Assembly: GCF_030010555.1 (NCBI RefSeq) | Contig: NZ_JASCQP010000005.1 | Location: forward strand, 1 to 64,000 | Source: Halomonas rhizosphaerae | GTDB lineage: Bacteria > Pseudomonadota > Gammaproteobacteria > Pseudomonadales > Halomonadaceae | Length of the DNA: 64,000 nucleotides | Direction of reading: 5' to 3' | In this document: piece by piece, positions 23,322-33,633 of the stretch | Layout of the letters: each line of letters begins with the position of its first letter | How positions within the stretch are numbered: the first letter of the stretch is position 1 | Program-made: the position numbers and the translations under genes | Notes under the pieces: model-generated | What the model saw: the letters and a program-made list of their open reading frames with translations, nothing else | What the model was told of the DNA's origin: nothing | The model's database searches: none

Positions 23322-24605
23322 ATGAGTATCGTAGAGTCAGAGAAACTGACCGACAGCGAACCGGACCGGATTCCGGTCGTGCCGTCTGCGCCGATGGCCA
23401 ACGGCGACAGCATCCCCACCGCCTTCGACCCCGTGCAGCTGCGCGCCGGGCGCCTGGCGCGCCTGCGCGCCATGATGGCCGAGCAGGGCTACGCCGCCCT
23501 GGTGCTGTTCGACCCGAACAACCAGCGCTACGCCACTGGTTCGCGCAACATGTTCGGCTACTTCCTGCGCAACTCCACGCGCTATATCTACGTGCCGCTG
23601 GAAGGCCCGATCATCCTCTTCGAGTACCCGGGCAGCGCGCACATCTCCACCTGGCTGGAGACCATCGACGAGTCGCGCACCTCCAAGGTGGTGTGGTCGG
23701 CAGTGAACCAGCGCGACAACCTCTCCTCGGACCCCTTCGGTCTGGAGATCGCCGAACTGGTCCAGGAACACGGCCGCGGCAACAGGAAGGTCGGCCTGGA
23801 CCGCTGCGCGCTCAACCTGGCCCGCTCCCTGGAGGCCCAGGGCCTCGATGTCTATGACTGCATGCAGGACACCCTGCACTGCCGGCGCATCAAGACCCCC
23901 GAGGAGATCGCCTGCCTGGCCCAGTCCATGGCGGCAAGCGAGGCCTCGGTGGCCGAGGTGGAGGCCGCGATCAAGCCCGGCGTCACCGAGAATGAGCTCT
24001 TCGCCATCATGTACGGCGAGGTGATCCGCGGCGGCGGCGAGTTCATCGAGACCCGCCTGCTCAACTCCGGGCCGCGCACCAACCCCTGGTTCCACGAGGC
24101 CAGCGACCGCAAGATCCGCCCCGGCGAGCTGGTGGCGCTGGACACCGACACCATCGGCTGCCACGGCTACTACTCCGACTTCTCGCGCACCTTCCACGTC
24201 GGCCCGGGCAAGCCGAGCGCCTACCAGCGCGAGCTCTACCGCATGGCCTATGACCAGGTGCACCACAACATGGGCATCCTCAAGCCCGGTATGAGCTACC
24301 GCGAGATCGCCGAAACGGCCTGGAAGATCCCCGAGCGCTTCCTGGATCGCCGCTACCCCTCGATCATCCACGGGGTGGGCATGCATGGCGAGACACCGCT
24401 GGTGGCGCACCACATGGACTTCGACCGCTTCTCCAAGGACGGCGTCCTCGAGCCCGGCATGGTGGTCTCGGTGGAGAGCTACATCGGCGAGGTGGGCGCC
24501 GCCGACGGCGTCAAGCTCGAGGAGGAGGTGCTGATCACCGACACCGGGGTCGAGAAGCTCTCTCGCTATCCCTTCAACGAGGCCCTGCTCGGCCGTGAAG
24601 TCTGA
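23322..24605 (+). CDS. M24 family metallohydrolase, DddP-like
   Basis: A 427-aa creatinase/aminopeptidase-fold (M24) protein. The C-terminal pita-bread domain carries the full metal set: Asp274, Asp276, Asp286, His350, Glu385 and Glu400. The spacing equals that of the DMSP lyase DddP as I recall it, and segments such as GGEFIETRLLNSGPRTNPWF are DddP-like. But the residue six after the metal His, the catalytic Asp in DddP, is Gly356 here. So the fold and metals are kept while the lyase chemistry probably differs; hydrolysis as in creatinase or ectoine hydrolase is an alternative. ATG 23322 is chosen; GAGAG upstream is weak. Confidence 0.85.
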   Translation: MSIVESEKLTDSEPDRIPVVPSAPMANGDSIPTAFDPVQLRAGRLARLRAMMAEQGYAALVLFDPNNQRYATGSRNMFGYFLRNSTRYIYVPLEGPIILFEYPGSAHISTWLETIDESRTSKVVWSAVNQRDNLSSDPFGLEIAELVQEHGRGNRKVGLDRCALNLARSLEAQGLDVYDCMQDTLHCRRIKTPEEIACLAQSMAASEASVAEVEAAIKPGVTENELFAIMYGEVIRGGGEFIETRLLNSGPRTNPWFHEASDRKIRPGELVALDTDTIGCHGYYSDFSRTFHVGPGKPSAYQRELYRMAYDQVHHNMGILKPGMSYREIAETAWKIPERFLDRRYPSIIHGVGMHGETPLVAHHMDFDRFSKDGVLEPGMVVSVESYIGEVGAADGVKLEEEVLITDTGVEKLSRYPFNEALLGREV

Positions 24606-24621
24606 CGCACAAGGACGCGAC

Positions 24622-26112
<1,491 letters not shown>

Positions 26113-26138
26113 CGTCGACCCGCCAGCCCCGGCACGCG

Positions 26139-26173
26139 CATCGCCCATCCCCGAGGATGGGCGATGGTGTTTC
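26139..26173 (+). terminator. Rho-independent terminator after the mmsA operon
   Basis: CATCGCCCATCC (26139-26150) pairs perfectly with GGATGGGCGATG (26155-26166) around a CCGA loop and is followed by GTGTTTCTG. It closes the three-gene operon. Confidence 0.82.
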
Positions 26174-26887
26174 TGCCAGCCGAAACACCCCATGGCACAG
26201 CCCTCTTTCGCGTGGCCCGCCATCCATGCCCGTGTCCGCTCAAGGCGGCTCCCCCGACTCAGGCATGTGCTGCTGTCCTTGTCGTCAAGAATCACGGAGG
26301 GCAGTGGTAAATGGAGCACATCGGGTAAGTCATCGCTTACCTTGTTCGTTGCCGCCGTGCTCTGGGGAGCGTACTTCGCCTTTCCCGAGCCTGACGCCAG
26401 CCCATGGAAGGCTGCACAAATTCGAATGCACTCACGTCTATCAGGCTGGCTCATGCCCCTAGCCGCGGGCACATTTCTGGTCTCGTGCAAGTAGAACTGA
26501 TCGCCAGAAAGCGAGGGAACATGGCCTGGACCCGGGCAGGCGGGGCGCTGAATCCTGGCATTATATCAGGTATAGCTGAACTTACTATTTGGCCGAATGG
26601 AGGACGTTAGTCTACCCTCATGGTATGGTTAAAGCAGCTTATGACCCAGAGGGAATGCCTGGGTAAATGCAACATGTACGTTCGTCCCTGTTATACAGCA
26701 TTCACGAATCGGTTCAGGTAGTAGATATTTAATTAATTTTCAAGTATTTCAATAAATTAAAGACGGGCGGTGTGCGTTATAATTGCTGCGCGTACGTACG
26801 CATTGCAAGTCACTATATACAAGAACGAAGTGTAACTCCTGTTGGGTGCCTGATGATTGGTTAAACCAGGCTAGTCGGATCGAAGCT
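26174..26887. other. Gene-free, AT-richer stretch
   Basis: No frame here shows a recognisable protein, a ribosome site and compositional support together. A 100-codon frame at 26192-26494 has only chance-like content. The last 200 bp are strongly AT-rich (26725-26765) and include a TATAAT at 26778-26783 and a 12-bp palindrome, GCGTACGTACGC, at 26790-26801. Composition changes sharply from the mmsA operon, so this is probably the left edge of acquired or decaying DNA. Confidence 0.5.
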
Positions 26888-27418
26888 ATGAAAAAATCCA
26901 GGAGTGAATCAACTGATCGGGAGTCTGAGCTCGGCTCCCCTGCCCGGCAACCGGTGACGCGACTCCCCATGGCTGTTCGGTGTGTAGCATTGTCGGCAGT
27001 GCTGATGCTTGCACATTTTCCCGCTATCGTCTTTGCCCAGTCATCATGCCCCGGAATTCACGTAAAAATCCCCAACATTCGTAACAATGCCGGGAGTGTA
27101 GCTTGCGCGCTTTTTGAGTCGCCAGCGGGTTTCCCTACGGAATTTCTTCACTCCGCAACCAATATAATGATGATAAAAATTCGGGATTCCGAGGCGCGTT
27201 GCCACTTTTTAGATATCCCCCCGGGAACCTATGCGATGGCCGTCATTCATGATGAAAACGTGGACGGCAAGCTTGCCACTAACTTTCTAGGGGTCCCTAC
27301 AGAAGGTTATGGCTTTTCAAGCGGCGCAAAAGCCACGATGAGTGCGCCTTCGTTCGAGGCCGCTAGCTTTTCGTACAGTGGGCAAAACCTGAACCTGACG
27401 ATTAGATTGAATTACTGA
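26888..27418 (+). CDS. DUF2141 domain secreted protein
   Basis: A 176-aa exported protein. A long N-terminus leads to a signal core (VALSAVLMLAHFPAIVFA-QS), and the mature part is a DUF2141 domain: IRNNAGSVACALFESPAGFP, then DIPPGTYAMAVIHDENVDGKLATNFLGVPTEGYGFSSGA. The function of DUF2141 is unknown. ATG 26969, which would shorten the n-region of the signal peptide, is an alternative start; neither has a strong ribosome site. Lower GC than flanking housekeeping genes suggests transfer. Confidence 0.82.
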   Translation: MKKSRSESTDRESELGSPARQPVTRLPMAVRCVALSAVLMLAHFPAIVFAQSSCPGIHVKIPNIRNNAGSVACALFESPAGFPTEFLHSATNIMMIKIRDSEARCHFLDIPPGTYAMAVIHDENVDGKLATNFLGVPTEGYGFSSGAKATMSAPSFEAASFSYSGQNLNLTIRLNY

Positions 27419-27969
27419 GCTGCCTTTCCATGGATGCCGAGGCATTCCTAGAACCCGGATTCAACGTCACCATGATCAGCGAGTAAAAGGCTTCGTCGAG
27501 GTCGCTCGTCTGGAGGTCTTGCCACATGTCAAGGTGATTGCGAGGATTGGCGATTGAGGCGTCCGGATGAACCAGGCGTTGCGAAGCTGGCGAAGGCTTC
27601 GGGTGTAGGTGGGCATCCGTCTGGCCATGACGTGTGATCCTCTGCGACCGTTGGATGAAGAAGTCAGCGCAGCACTGGAGCAGGAGGCAGATGCGGCCAT
27701 GCCTATAACGCCTAACTCCATGAAACGCGGGAAATAACTATCCAACAATAAGGTAAATTGGCCGCTGGAGCGGTTGCAGGGAAGCGAGCAGGTGAGTATT
27801 CAAGCGGCTTCGCGGACAAGTATAGCCGATTACTATACACTGTGTTGTACAGGGCATTTGCTGCTGGATTCTTTCAATGCGGTGGTTCCAAGGTTGAGTA
27901 GCAGCACGACGAGGCGCCAAGACAGCCTTGGCAGGTGGTATTCTATTGACTCTGACTAAGGAGAAGTCC
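27419..27969. other. Intergenic stretch without a supported gene
   Basis: A 90-codon frame on the minus strand (27476-27748) lacks a ribosome site and resembles nothing I know. An inverted repeat, GCCAAG-N5-CTTGGC, lies at 27916-27932, 38 bp before the next gene, and could be an operator or hairpin for it. Otherwise nothing is seen. Confidence 0.4.
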
Positions 27970-28188
27970 ATGCAAGATATAAGACGCCTTGAGGTTGGCA
28001 TGACCACAAAGATTGGCACGGATCAGGTGAAGGAGCCTGAGGTGGGCAGGGAATATGTCCGGGGGCTCGACTCCAATAGCTGGCTCCTGTTTACCGAAGA
28101 CCCGGCTGAGGATCGGCCAGTTGTTGTTCGTATTGATAGTATCGACGGCGATGTGTGCCACTGCACCGTCACAAGAAAGCTAAGTTGA
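27970..28188 (+). CDS. Small protein of unknown function (72 aa)
   Basis: A short orphan gene with a good start: AAGGAG lies 6-7 nt before the ATG. The protein begins MQDIRRLEVGMTTKIG, has a central EVGREYVRGLDSNSWLLFTEDP strand-rich region, and ends with VRIDSIDGDVCHCTVTRKLS. No signal peptide or membrane helix is seen, and no family is recognised. It sits in the low-GC accessory stretch. Confidence 0.55.
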   Translation: MQDIRRLEVGMTTKIGTDQVKEPEVGREYVRGLDSNSWLLFTEDPAEDRPVVVRIDSIDGDVCHCTVTRKLS

Positions 28189-28334
28189 TGGCTGATCAAA
28201 CCTTTATTCCCCCTCTAGCCTGAAGACCCATCGGCCGACAGAGATGCTGCTGGTGAGTGGGGCGCCATCCTCGGGCGACGGTCAAGCATGGGAAGCCTGG
28301 CGGACCCTGGTCGAAGTCCTGTCCTCGGTCAATG

Positions 28335-28363
28335 TTGCACTGCACAAAAATCCCTGCTATAGT
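28335..28363 (+). promoter_or_regulatory. Sigma-70 promoter of the phasin gene
   Basis: TTGCAC (28335-28340), a 17-nt spacer and TATAGT (28358-28363) make a near-ideal sigma-70 promoter 63 bp before the phasin ATG. Two tandem TGCAC units (28336-28345) overlap the -35, a position where a repressor such as PhaR would act; that link is inference. Confidence 0.75.
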
Positions 28364-28425
28364 GTGTATTGTTACAGGACGGGAACTCCCGTTCCATAGC
28401 ATTCAGAACCCCGGAGGTTCTCATC

Positions 28426-28848
28426 ATGACCAACGCATTCGCATTCGACGCCAAGCAATTTGACACCGCCCAGCTTGAGTCCGTTTTCTTCGCCCCGGCG
28501 CGCGCCTTCGCTGCCCTCTCTGTCGATTTCACCGAGAAGCTGGTCAATACCCAGCTCGAGGCCACCAAGGTCTATACCGACATCAACCTGGCGCAGCTGC
28601 GCAGCCTGACCGAGGTCAAGGACGCCGAAGGCCTGAAAAGCTACCTGGAAGGCCAGCAGCAGGTGGTCCAGGACCTGACCGAGCGCCTGAAGGGCGATGC
28701 CGAGAAGGTGATGGCCCTGCAGCAGGAATTCGTTCAGGAAAGCCAGAAGCTGACCGAGACCAGCGTCGAGCAGGCCAAGGAAAGTGCCAAGGAGACCACC
28801 GAGACCGCCACCAAGGCCGTCAAGGAAACCGCTCCCAAAGCCAAGTAA
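28426..28848 (+). CDS. phaP: Phasin family protein
   Basis: A 140-aa phasin, which coats polyhydroxyalkanoate granules and limits their coalescence. The fold is all-helical with no Trp: FFAPARAFAALSVDFTEKLVNTQLEATKVYTDINLAQLRSL is the family core, followed by a heptad-rich region and a Thr/Lys/Ala-rich tail (KETTETATKAVKETAPKAK). CCGGAGG lies 8 nt before ATG 28426. No PHA synthase or depolymerase gene is in the window. It has its own promoter and terminator, so it is monocistronic. Confidence 0.9.
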   Translation: MTNAFAFDAKQFDTAQLESVFFAPARAFAALSVDFTEKLVNTQLEATKVYTDINLAQLRSLTEVKDAEGLKSYLEGQQQVVQDLTERLKGDAEKVMALQQEFVQESQKLTETSVEQAKESAKETTETATKAVKETAPKAK

Positions 28849-28886
28849 CTCCTGGCCCGCCGCGCGGGCCGCGATGACGTAATATT

Positions 28887-28923
28887 ACAGGCCGCCGATC
28901 CATGATCGGCGGCCTGTTTTCTA
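28887..28923 (+). terminator. Rho-independent terminator after phasin
   Basis: A 14-bp perfect stem, ACAGGCCGCCGATC (28887-28900) with its complement (28904-28917), has a CAT loop and then TTTTCT. A textbook intrinsic terminator 38 nt after the stop codon. Confidence 0.93.
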
Positions 28924-29699
28924 TCTGGAGGTAGGGTAATGGTGGTAGACCCATTGCCTTGCCGCGGTTCTGTATTGGCGACGGCGCGATGATCGGGCGG
29001 GGAGTGTGGTCACGCGAAATGGAAGAAGCGGGTCACTCTGTACTCAAGCCGACTTCGACCGAGAGGTTTGCCGGATTCGATGGCGACGCCAGCCCCGGGG
29101 CGAACTCCACCCCCGACGACGAAGTGCCCTATTTTCGGGGCCAATGATGTGGTCATCAATCATGGCGGCATCCTCGCGGGCGCATTCCGTGCCTAGACTG
29201 GCTTCAACTAACCAGACCTGATCATAGGTGCCGTTGCGGGGACTATTCTGCTTGACGATGCCAGGAGCATTCTTGCTCTCAAGATCATACGTTTCATGTA
29301 ACGAGGTTTGGGCGGTTAACTGCACGGGCCCCGAGATCCCGTTCCGCGGTTTGTCGTATATACGAAGGTGATCAAAGTCCATTTCTGGCCGATAGGCGGG
29401 TTTGAGGCTAAACTGGAATGTCCTATACGGCACCTGACGGACCAAAGTCCCCATGACAACAAAGACAGCCAGCGTGTCTATCCGTGCTATCTAGCCGGCA
29501 CGATGATTGAGCCATATCTTTATACCTATTGTATATGGATACTATCCGTTCAAGTGCGAATGGCACGCGGCATAGCCCGGTTGAATGTGCCGGGCGTTCG
29601 AGGAAGTCAATGTGCTGGCTGTCTAATGCCCGTTAGTAACTCGGTAGATGATCATTAATCCACTTATCGCCAAGGCACTCGTAACCGAGGCGCAATATC
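28924..29699. other. Long low-GC stretch with no supported gene
   Basis: Frames of 136 codons (minus, 29044-29454) and 96 codons (plus, 29368-29658) exist, but neither has a ribosome site or a protein I recognise. The minus-strand frame has reasonable amino-acid content in its first 90 codons and may be a gene relic. No terminal inverted repeats or transposase motifs were seen. Confidence 0.4.
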
Positions 29700-30152
29700 A
29701 TGAAAGAAAAGACACAAATGCCTGATGAGCAAGCTATAGAAGCAGTGATAAAGCGACAGTTTGGCAGCCTAAGCTGGACGCCGGATGCGTCGGCCGACTG
29801 GGATGCGTTCATGTCTGACTTTCTTGCTGGCGCGCCGTTATATCCAGCGAAACGACCTGTGAAGCAGCAGTCCGTCAATGCATTCATGGAACGGCTTTCC
29901 GGGCTTGAAGGAACCAAACTTCGCTCATTTCACGAGACGGTTCTGGGCACGGAAGTTCGCGTGTTCGGCAATGTCGCCGTTGCATTAGCTGGCTGCGAAA
30001 TGGTTGAAAATGAGACTGAGGTAAGCCGGGGAGTGGAGATGCTCTTATTGGTCAAGGATGCTGGCCAATGGAGAATCGCCGGCCAAGCGTGGGATTTGGA
30101 ATCCGACGAGGTAAAGGTTCCTCCTCATCTGAGCGGTGTAGGCGCGACCTAG
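29700..30152 (+). CDS. NTF2-like (SnoaL/DUF4440-type) protein
   Basis: A 150-aa protein with the cone-shaped NTF2-like fold pattern: an N-terminal helix IEAVIKRQFGSLSWTPDASADWDAFMSDFLAGAPLY, then strands TVLGTEVRVFGNVAVALAGCEMVEN and GVEMLLLVKDAGQWRIAGQAWDLE. Such proteins bind small ligands or act as isomerases; no catalytic residues can be assigned. ATG 29718 is an alternative start. Codon use is lower in GC than in the flanking core genes. Confidence 0.75.
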   Translation: MKEKTQMPDEQAIEAVIKRQFGSLSWTPDASADWDAFMSDFLAGAPLYPAKRPVKQQSVNAFMERLSGLEGTKLRSFHETVLGTEVRVFGNVAVALAGCEMVENETEVSRGVEMLLLVKDAGQWRIAGQAWDLESDEVKVPPHLSGVGAT

Positions 30153-30353
30153 TAGCAGCATGTTCCTGCCAACAGCCTTGACTCGGACCGGCTGCTCCGT
30201 TGGCCATACGGCCTCTACCGTCTTGTCCAAGGTGCTGCGGTTGCGCTATGAACGCAGTGGCGAAAGCAGATATGCACAGGGGGCACGCGAGTCTAGCGCG
30301 ATCATTTCCCTCTTGGCTGACCGCCTTGGCGAACCCGGCGAGGGACAAGGGCA

Positions 30354-30890
30354 ATGAAGCTGATACGGTATGAAGCGCCCCAGTCGGCGGAGGTCCAGGC
30401 GCTGTTTGTAAGAACCTTTTCCGATTCCGAGTGGCCAGCAGAAGGCGAACTGGTCGGGGGGCTGGTGCGCCAACTGATGGCCGATACCGACCCGCGGGAT
30501 CTCCTGGGATTCGTGGCCATGGAGAAGGGCCTTATCGTGGGCAGCCTCTTCTTCTCGAGACTCAGGTTCGATACCCCGGTCGAGGCCTTCCTGCTGTCAC
30601 CGGTGGCGGTGCAGCCCGATTATCAGGGCCAGGGCATCGGGCAGTGCCTGATACGCTTCGGCCTCGACCGGCTGAAGGAGAGGGGCGTGATGCGGGTCTT
30701 CACCTACGGAGATCCGGCGTTCTATTCGCGTGTCGGCTTCAGGCCGATCTCCGAGGAGACGGCGCCGGCGCCCTTCCGGCTGTCCCAGCCGGAAGGCTGG
30801 CTCGGCCAATCGCTGGATGGGCATGAGATAACGGCCCTGGCCGGTGTCCCTGGCTGCGTCACGGCGTTCGACGATCCCGCCTATTGGTAA
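30354..30890 (+). CDS. GNAT family N-acetyltransferase (YhbS-like)
   Basis: A 178-aa acetyltransferase. The acetyl-CoA-binding motif A is read at LSPVAVQPDYQGQGIGQCLIRFGLDRL (Q-x-x-G-x-G), followed by FTYGDPAFYSRVGFRPISEE, typical of the YhbS/COG3153 group. Substrate unknown. GAGGGA precedes the ATG. Composition returns to the high-GC core pattern here, so the accessory stretch ends just before it. Confidence 0.88.
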   Translation: MKLIRYEAPQSAEVQALFVRTFSDSEWPAEGELVGGLVRQLMADTDPRDLLGFVAMEKGLIVGSLFFSRLRFDTPVEAFLLSPVAVQPDYQGQGIGQCLIRFGLDRLKERGVMRVFTYGDPAFYSRVGFRPISEETAPAPFRLSQPEGWLGQSLDGHEITALAGVPGCVTAFDDPAYW

Positions 30891-30983
30891 GGCATATCAT
30901 GCCGAGGCTTGCCGTCGTTCGGTGAACCCCTGGGGCCCAGCCGAGTCTGCCTCGGTAGGGTACGAAGGAAGGAGCGTTGTCCG

Positions 30984-31355
30984 ATGTCCAGTCTGCCACC
31001 GCTGAAGGTCTACTACGACGGCATCTGCCCCGGCTGCCGGCGGGATCGTGCCCGGTACGAGCGCTGGGCGGGGGAGGCCGGGCGTCAGGTGGCGTGGTGC
31101 GACGTGACCGAGCACCAGGCGACGCTGCGCGAGAAGGGCATCGCCCCGCAGGCGGCGCTGCTCTCGCTGCATGTGGAAGAGTCGGACGGGCGCATCCAGG
31201 AAGGCATCGACGCCTATATCCTGCTGATGCGCCGGGTGCCACGCCTCAAGCCGCTGGCCTGGCTGGTCGGCCTGCCGGGGATCAAGCCGGCGCTGCGCTG
31301 GTGCTATGACCGCTGGGTGAGGCAGCGCCTGGCGAGGGAGGGGCGCATGCCCTGA
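30984..31355 (+). CDS. Thiol-disulfide oxidoreductase DCC family protein (DUF393)
   Basis: A 123-aa thioredoxin-fold protein with the DCC signature YYDGICPGCRRD near residues 10-21 (Asp-x-x-Cys-x-x-Cys). Predicted disulfide or redox role, not biochemically settled for the family. Start ATG 30984 is fixed by AAGGAG 9 nt upstream. It is probably co-transcribed with the GNAT gene, or separate by 93 nt; convergent with the channel gene. Confidence 0.88.
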   Translation: MSSLPPLKVYYDGICPGCRRDRARYERWAGEAGRQVAWCDVTEHQATLREKGIAPQAALLSLHVEESDGRIQEGIDAYILLMRRVPRLKPLAWLVGLPGIKPALRWCYDRWVRQRLAREGRMP

Positions 31356-31402
31356 GCCGGCGCTTGGCCGCACGGGGTAACATCTTTCTCGCCGGGGATG
31401 GC

Positions 31403-31864
31403 TCAGCGCTCCTGCCGGGCCGACCAGTGACGCTGCATCTCGAGGAAGGTGAGCGAGGCCGACCAGGTGATCAGCATGAAGCCGATCAGCGCCTCGGTGC
31501 CCGTCATGAAGCGGATCGGGCCGGTGGGGAAGAGATCGCCATAGCCCAGGGTGGTGTAGGTGATCGCCGAGAAGTAGACGTAATCGAGGAAGTTCGTTGC
31601 CCCGATGCCCGACAGGCCGCCGGCCAGGGGGTGCTCACCGAGCAGGGCCATGGCTACGGCGAAGATCCAGATCTCGGTGACGTGGGCGGCGAACAGCCCG
31701 AAGGTCAGCTTGAGGAAACGTCGGCGCAGGGTGCTGCGTGACTGTTCCAGGCGCCGCCATAGCCTCAGCGACACCTCGTAGTGCAGCAGGATGCAGGCCA
31801 CGACGGCGATCAGGGTGATGGCCACGGCCCAGAGGTGGCCGGCATCCAGGGCAGCATCGAGCAC
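31403..31864 (-). CDS. Two-helix potassium channel family protein
   Basis: A 153-aa ion channel (Ion_trans_2). Hydrophobic helices lie near residues 11-28 and 53-76, then the pore helix and selectivity filter TLGYGD (105-110), then a last helix (MTGTEALIGFMLITWSASLTF). The filter predicts K+ selectivity. No RCK/TrkA nucleotide-binding domain is attached. It may help K+ homeostasis under osmotic change. Confidence 0.85.
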   Translation of the reverse strand: MLDAALDAGHLWAVAITLIAVVACILLHYEVSLRLWRRLEQSRSTLRRRFLKLTFGLFAAHVTEIWIFAVAMALLGEHPLAGGLSGIGATNFLDYVYFSAITYTTLGYGDLFPTGPIRFMTGTEALIGFMLITWSASLTFLEMQRHWSARQER

Positions 31865-32036
31865 GGGCAGGCTTCCTGTTGTCGGGATGGCGCCAGCCTA
31901 GCGCGATCCCGGGGCCGGCGTCACGGGCCCGGCCCTCTCTCGAATGACGCCCCGGCGGGGCGCTGCTAGGATGGGCCATCCGTCACTCGCGTGATGCGTG
32001 GCCGGCAGGCCGGCACCCGCCGCAAGGAAGGCAGTC

Positions 32037-33620
32037 ATGACGACGACGCATGCCACTCGGGCGGAAGCCCTGGACGACACCCTCTCGCCGCTCTCGCTCA
32101 AGCGGGTCGGCATCGACACCTACCGCGAGAACGTGGCCTACCTGCATCGTGAATGCGATCTCTACCGCGCCGAGGGTTTCCAGGCACTCTCCAAGGTGGA
32201 GGTCCGCGCCAATGGCCAGCGCATCCTGGCGAGCCTCAACGTGGTGGACGATGCCGCCATCGTCGACTGCCCGCAGCTCGGGCTCTCCGAGGACGCCTTC
32301 GAGGCCCTGGGGGTGGAGGAGGGGCATCCGGTGAGCGTCTCCCAGGCGGAGCCCCCGGCCTCGATTCCCGCCCTGCACCGCAAGCTCGCCGGCGAGCGGC
32401 TCTCCCGGGACGACTTCCGGCACATCATCCGCGACATCGCCGAGCTGCGCTATTCCAAGATCGAGCTGACCGCCTTCGTGGTCGCCTGCGACCGCGGCGA
32501 GCTCGACCGCGAGGAGGTCTTCTACCTGAGCGATGCCATGTGCCGGGTGGGGCGCCGCCTCGACTGGCACGAGCATCCGGTGGTCGACAAGCACTGCATC
32601 GGCGGCATCCCGGGCAACCGCACCTCGATGCTGGTGGTACCCATCGTCGCCGCCCACGGCCTGCTCTGCCCCAAGACCTCCTCGCGGGCCATCACCTCGC
32701 CCTCGGGCACCGCCGACACCATGGAGGTGCTGGCCAATGTCGACCTGCCCTTCGACGTGCTCGAAGACATCGTGCGCACCCATCGCGGCTGCCTGGCTTG
32801 GGGGGGCACCAGCGAGCTCTCGCCCGCCGACGACGTGCTGATCTCGGTAGAGCGCCCGCTCTCCATCGACTCCCCGGGCCAGATGGTCGCCTCCATCCTC
32901 TCCAAGAAGGTGGCCGCCGGTTCCAGCCACCTGCTGCTCGACATCCCCGTGGGCCCCCATGCCAAGGTCCGCTCCATGCCGGAAGCGCGGCAACTGCGCC
33001 GGCTCTTCGAGTTCGTGGCCGGGCGCATGGGCCTGACCCTGGACGTGGTGATCACCGACGGCAGCCAGCCGGTGGGGCGCGGCATCGGTCCGGTGCTGGA
33101 GGCCCGCGACGTGATGCGCGTGCTCACCAACCACCCCGAGGCGCCCATGGACCTGCGGCAGAAGGCGCTGCGCCTGGCCGGGCGGATGCTGGAGTTCGAC
33201 CCGGACGTGCGCGGCGGCGCCGGCTTCGGCATCGCCCGGGACATCCTCGACGACGGCCGGGCAGCCGAGAAGATGCAGGCGATCATCGCGGCCCAGGGCG
33301 GCAGGCCCTTCGACCCGGACGCCCCCCCGCTGGCCCCCCACAGCTTCGAGGTGCTGGCCGCGGCGGACGGGGTGGTCACCGGCATCGACAACCTCAAGCT
33401 GGCGCGCATCGCTCGTCTGGCGGGTGCCCCCAAGGCGGCCGGTGCCGGGGTCGACCTGCTGATGCACATCGGCGACCCGGTGACCCGGGGCCAACCGCTC
33501 TATCGTGTCCATGCCGCCTATCGCAACGAGCTGAGCTTCGCCCACCAGTCCACCGAGCGGGATCCCGGCATCGCCATCGGCCGCGCCGAGGAGATCATCC
33601 GGCTCAACGTCGAGTTCTGA
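32037..33620 (+). CDS. AMP phosphorylase / thymidine phosphorylase family protein
   Basis: A 527-aa nucleoside (or NMP) phosphorylase of the long family that includes archaeal AMP phosphorylase. The core reads [22 protein letters not shown] and [15 protein letters not shown], the phosphate and pyrimidine/AMP site; an extra ~90-residue N-terminal domain, typical of AMP phosphorylases, precedes it. It would release base plus ribose-1-phosphate (from nucleosides) or ribose-1,5-bisphosphate (from AMP). It pairs with a PRPP-synthetase-like gene 13 nt downstream, which favours the nucleotide reading. Confidence 0.85.
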   Translation: MTTTHATRAEALDDTLSPLSLKRVGIDTYRENVAYLHRECDLYRAEGFQALSKVEVRANGQRILASLNVVDDAAIVDCPQLGLSEDAFEALGVEEGHPVSVSQAEPPASIPALHRKLAGERLSRDDFRHIIRDIAELRYSKIELTAFVVACDRGELDREEVFYLSDAMCRVGRRLDWHEHPVVDKHCIGGIPGNRTSMLVVPIVAAHGLLCPKTSSRAITSPSGTADTMEVLANVDLPFDVLEDIVRTHRGCLAWGGTSELSPADDVLISVERPLSIDSPGQMVASILSKKVAAGSSHLLLDIPVGPHAKVRSMPEARQLRRLFEFVAGRMGLTLDVVITDGSQPVGRGIGPVLEARDVMRVLTNHPEAPMDLRQKALRLAGRMLEFDPDVRGGAGFGIARDILDDGRAAEKMQAIIAAQGGRPFDPDAPPLAPHSFEVLAAADGVVTGIDNLKLARIARLAGAPKAAGAGVDLLMHIGDPVTRGQPLYRVHAAYRNELSFAHQSTERDPGIAIGRAEEIIRLNVEF

Positions 33621-33633
33621 ACAGGGAGGTCCG

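Noticed and set aside
23322..24605. Calling the M24 protein DMSP lyase DddP or ectoine hydrolase DoeA
   Set aside because: DddP's catalytic Asp position is Gly, and the ectoine gene neighbours (doeB, utilisation genes) are absent. Only the family can be stated.
26192..26494. 100-codon plus-strand frame after the mmsA terminator
   Set aside because: Composition looks random, there is no good ribosome site and no similarity; both strands are equally open.
26790..26801. 12-bp palindrome GCGTACGTACGC as an operator
   Set aside because: Perfect but single and short; no second copy or regulator nearby links it to a function.
29044..29454. 136-codon minus-strand frame as a gene
   Set aside because: No ribosome site, no family, and the C-terminal part is low-complexity Arg/Trp. 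It may be a relic but cannot be supported.
26174..30353. Integron cassette array or insertion sequence remnants
   Set aside because: GCCTAAC at 27708-27714 resembles one end of an attC site, but no matching GTTRRRY partner with the right spacing was found. No integrase, transposase motif or terminal inverted repeats were seen.
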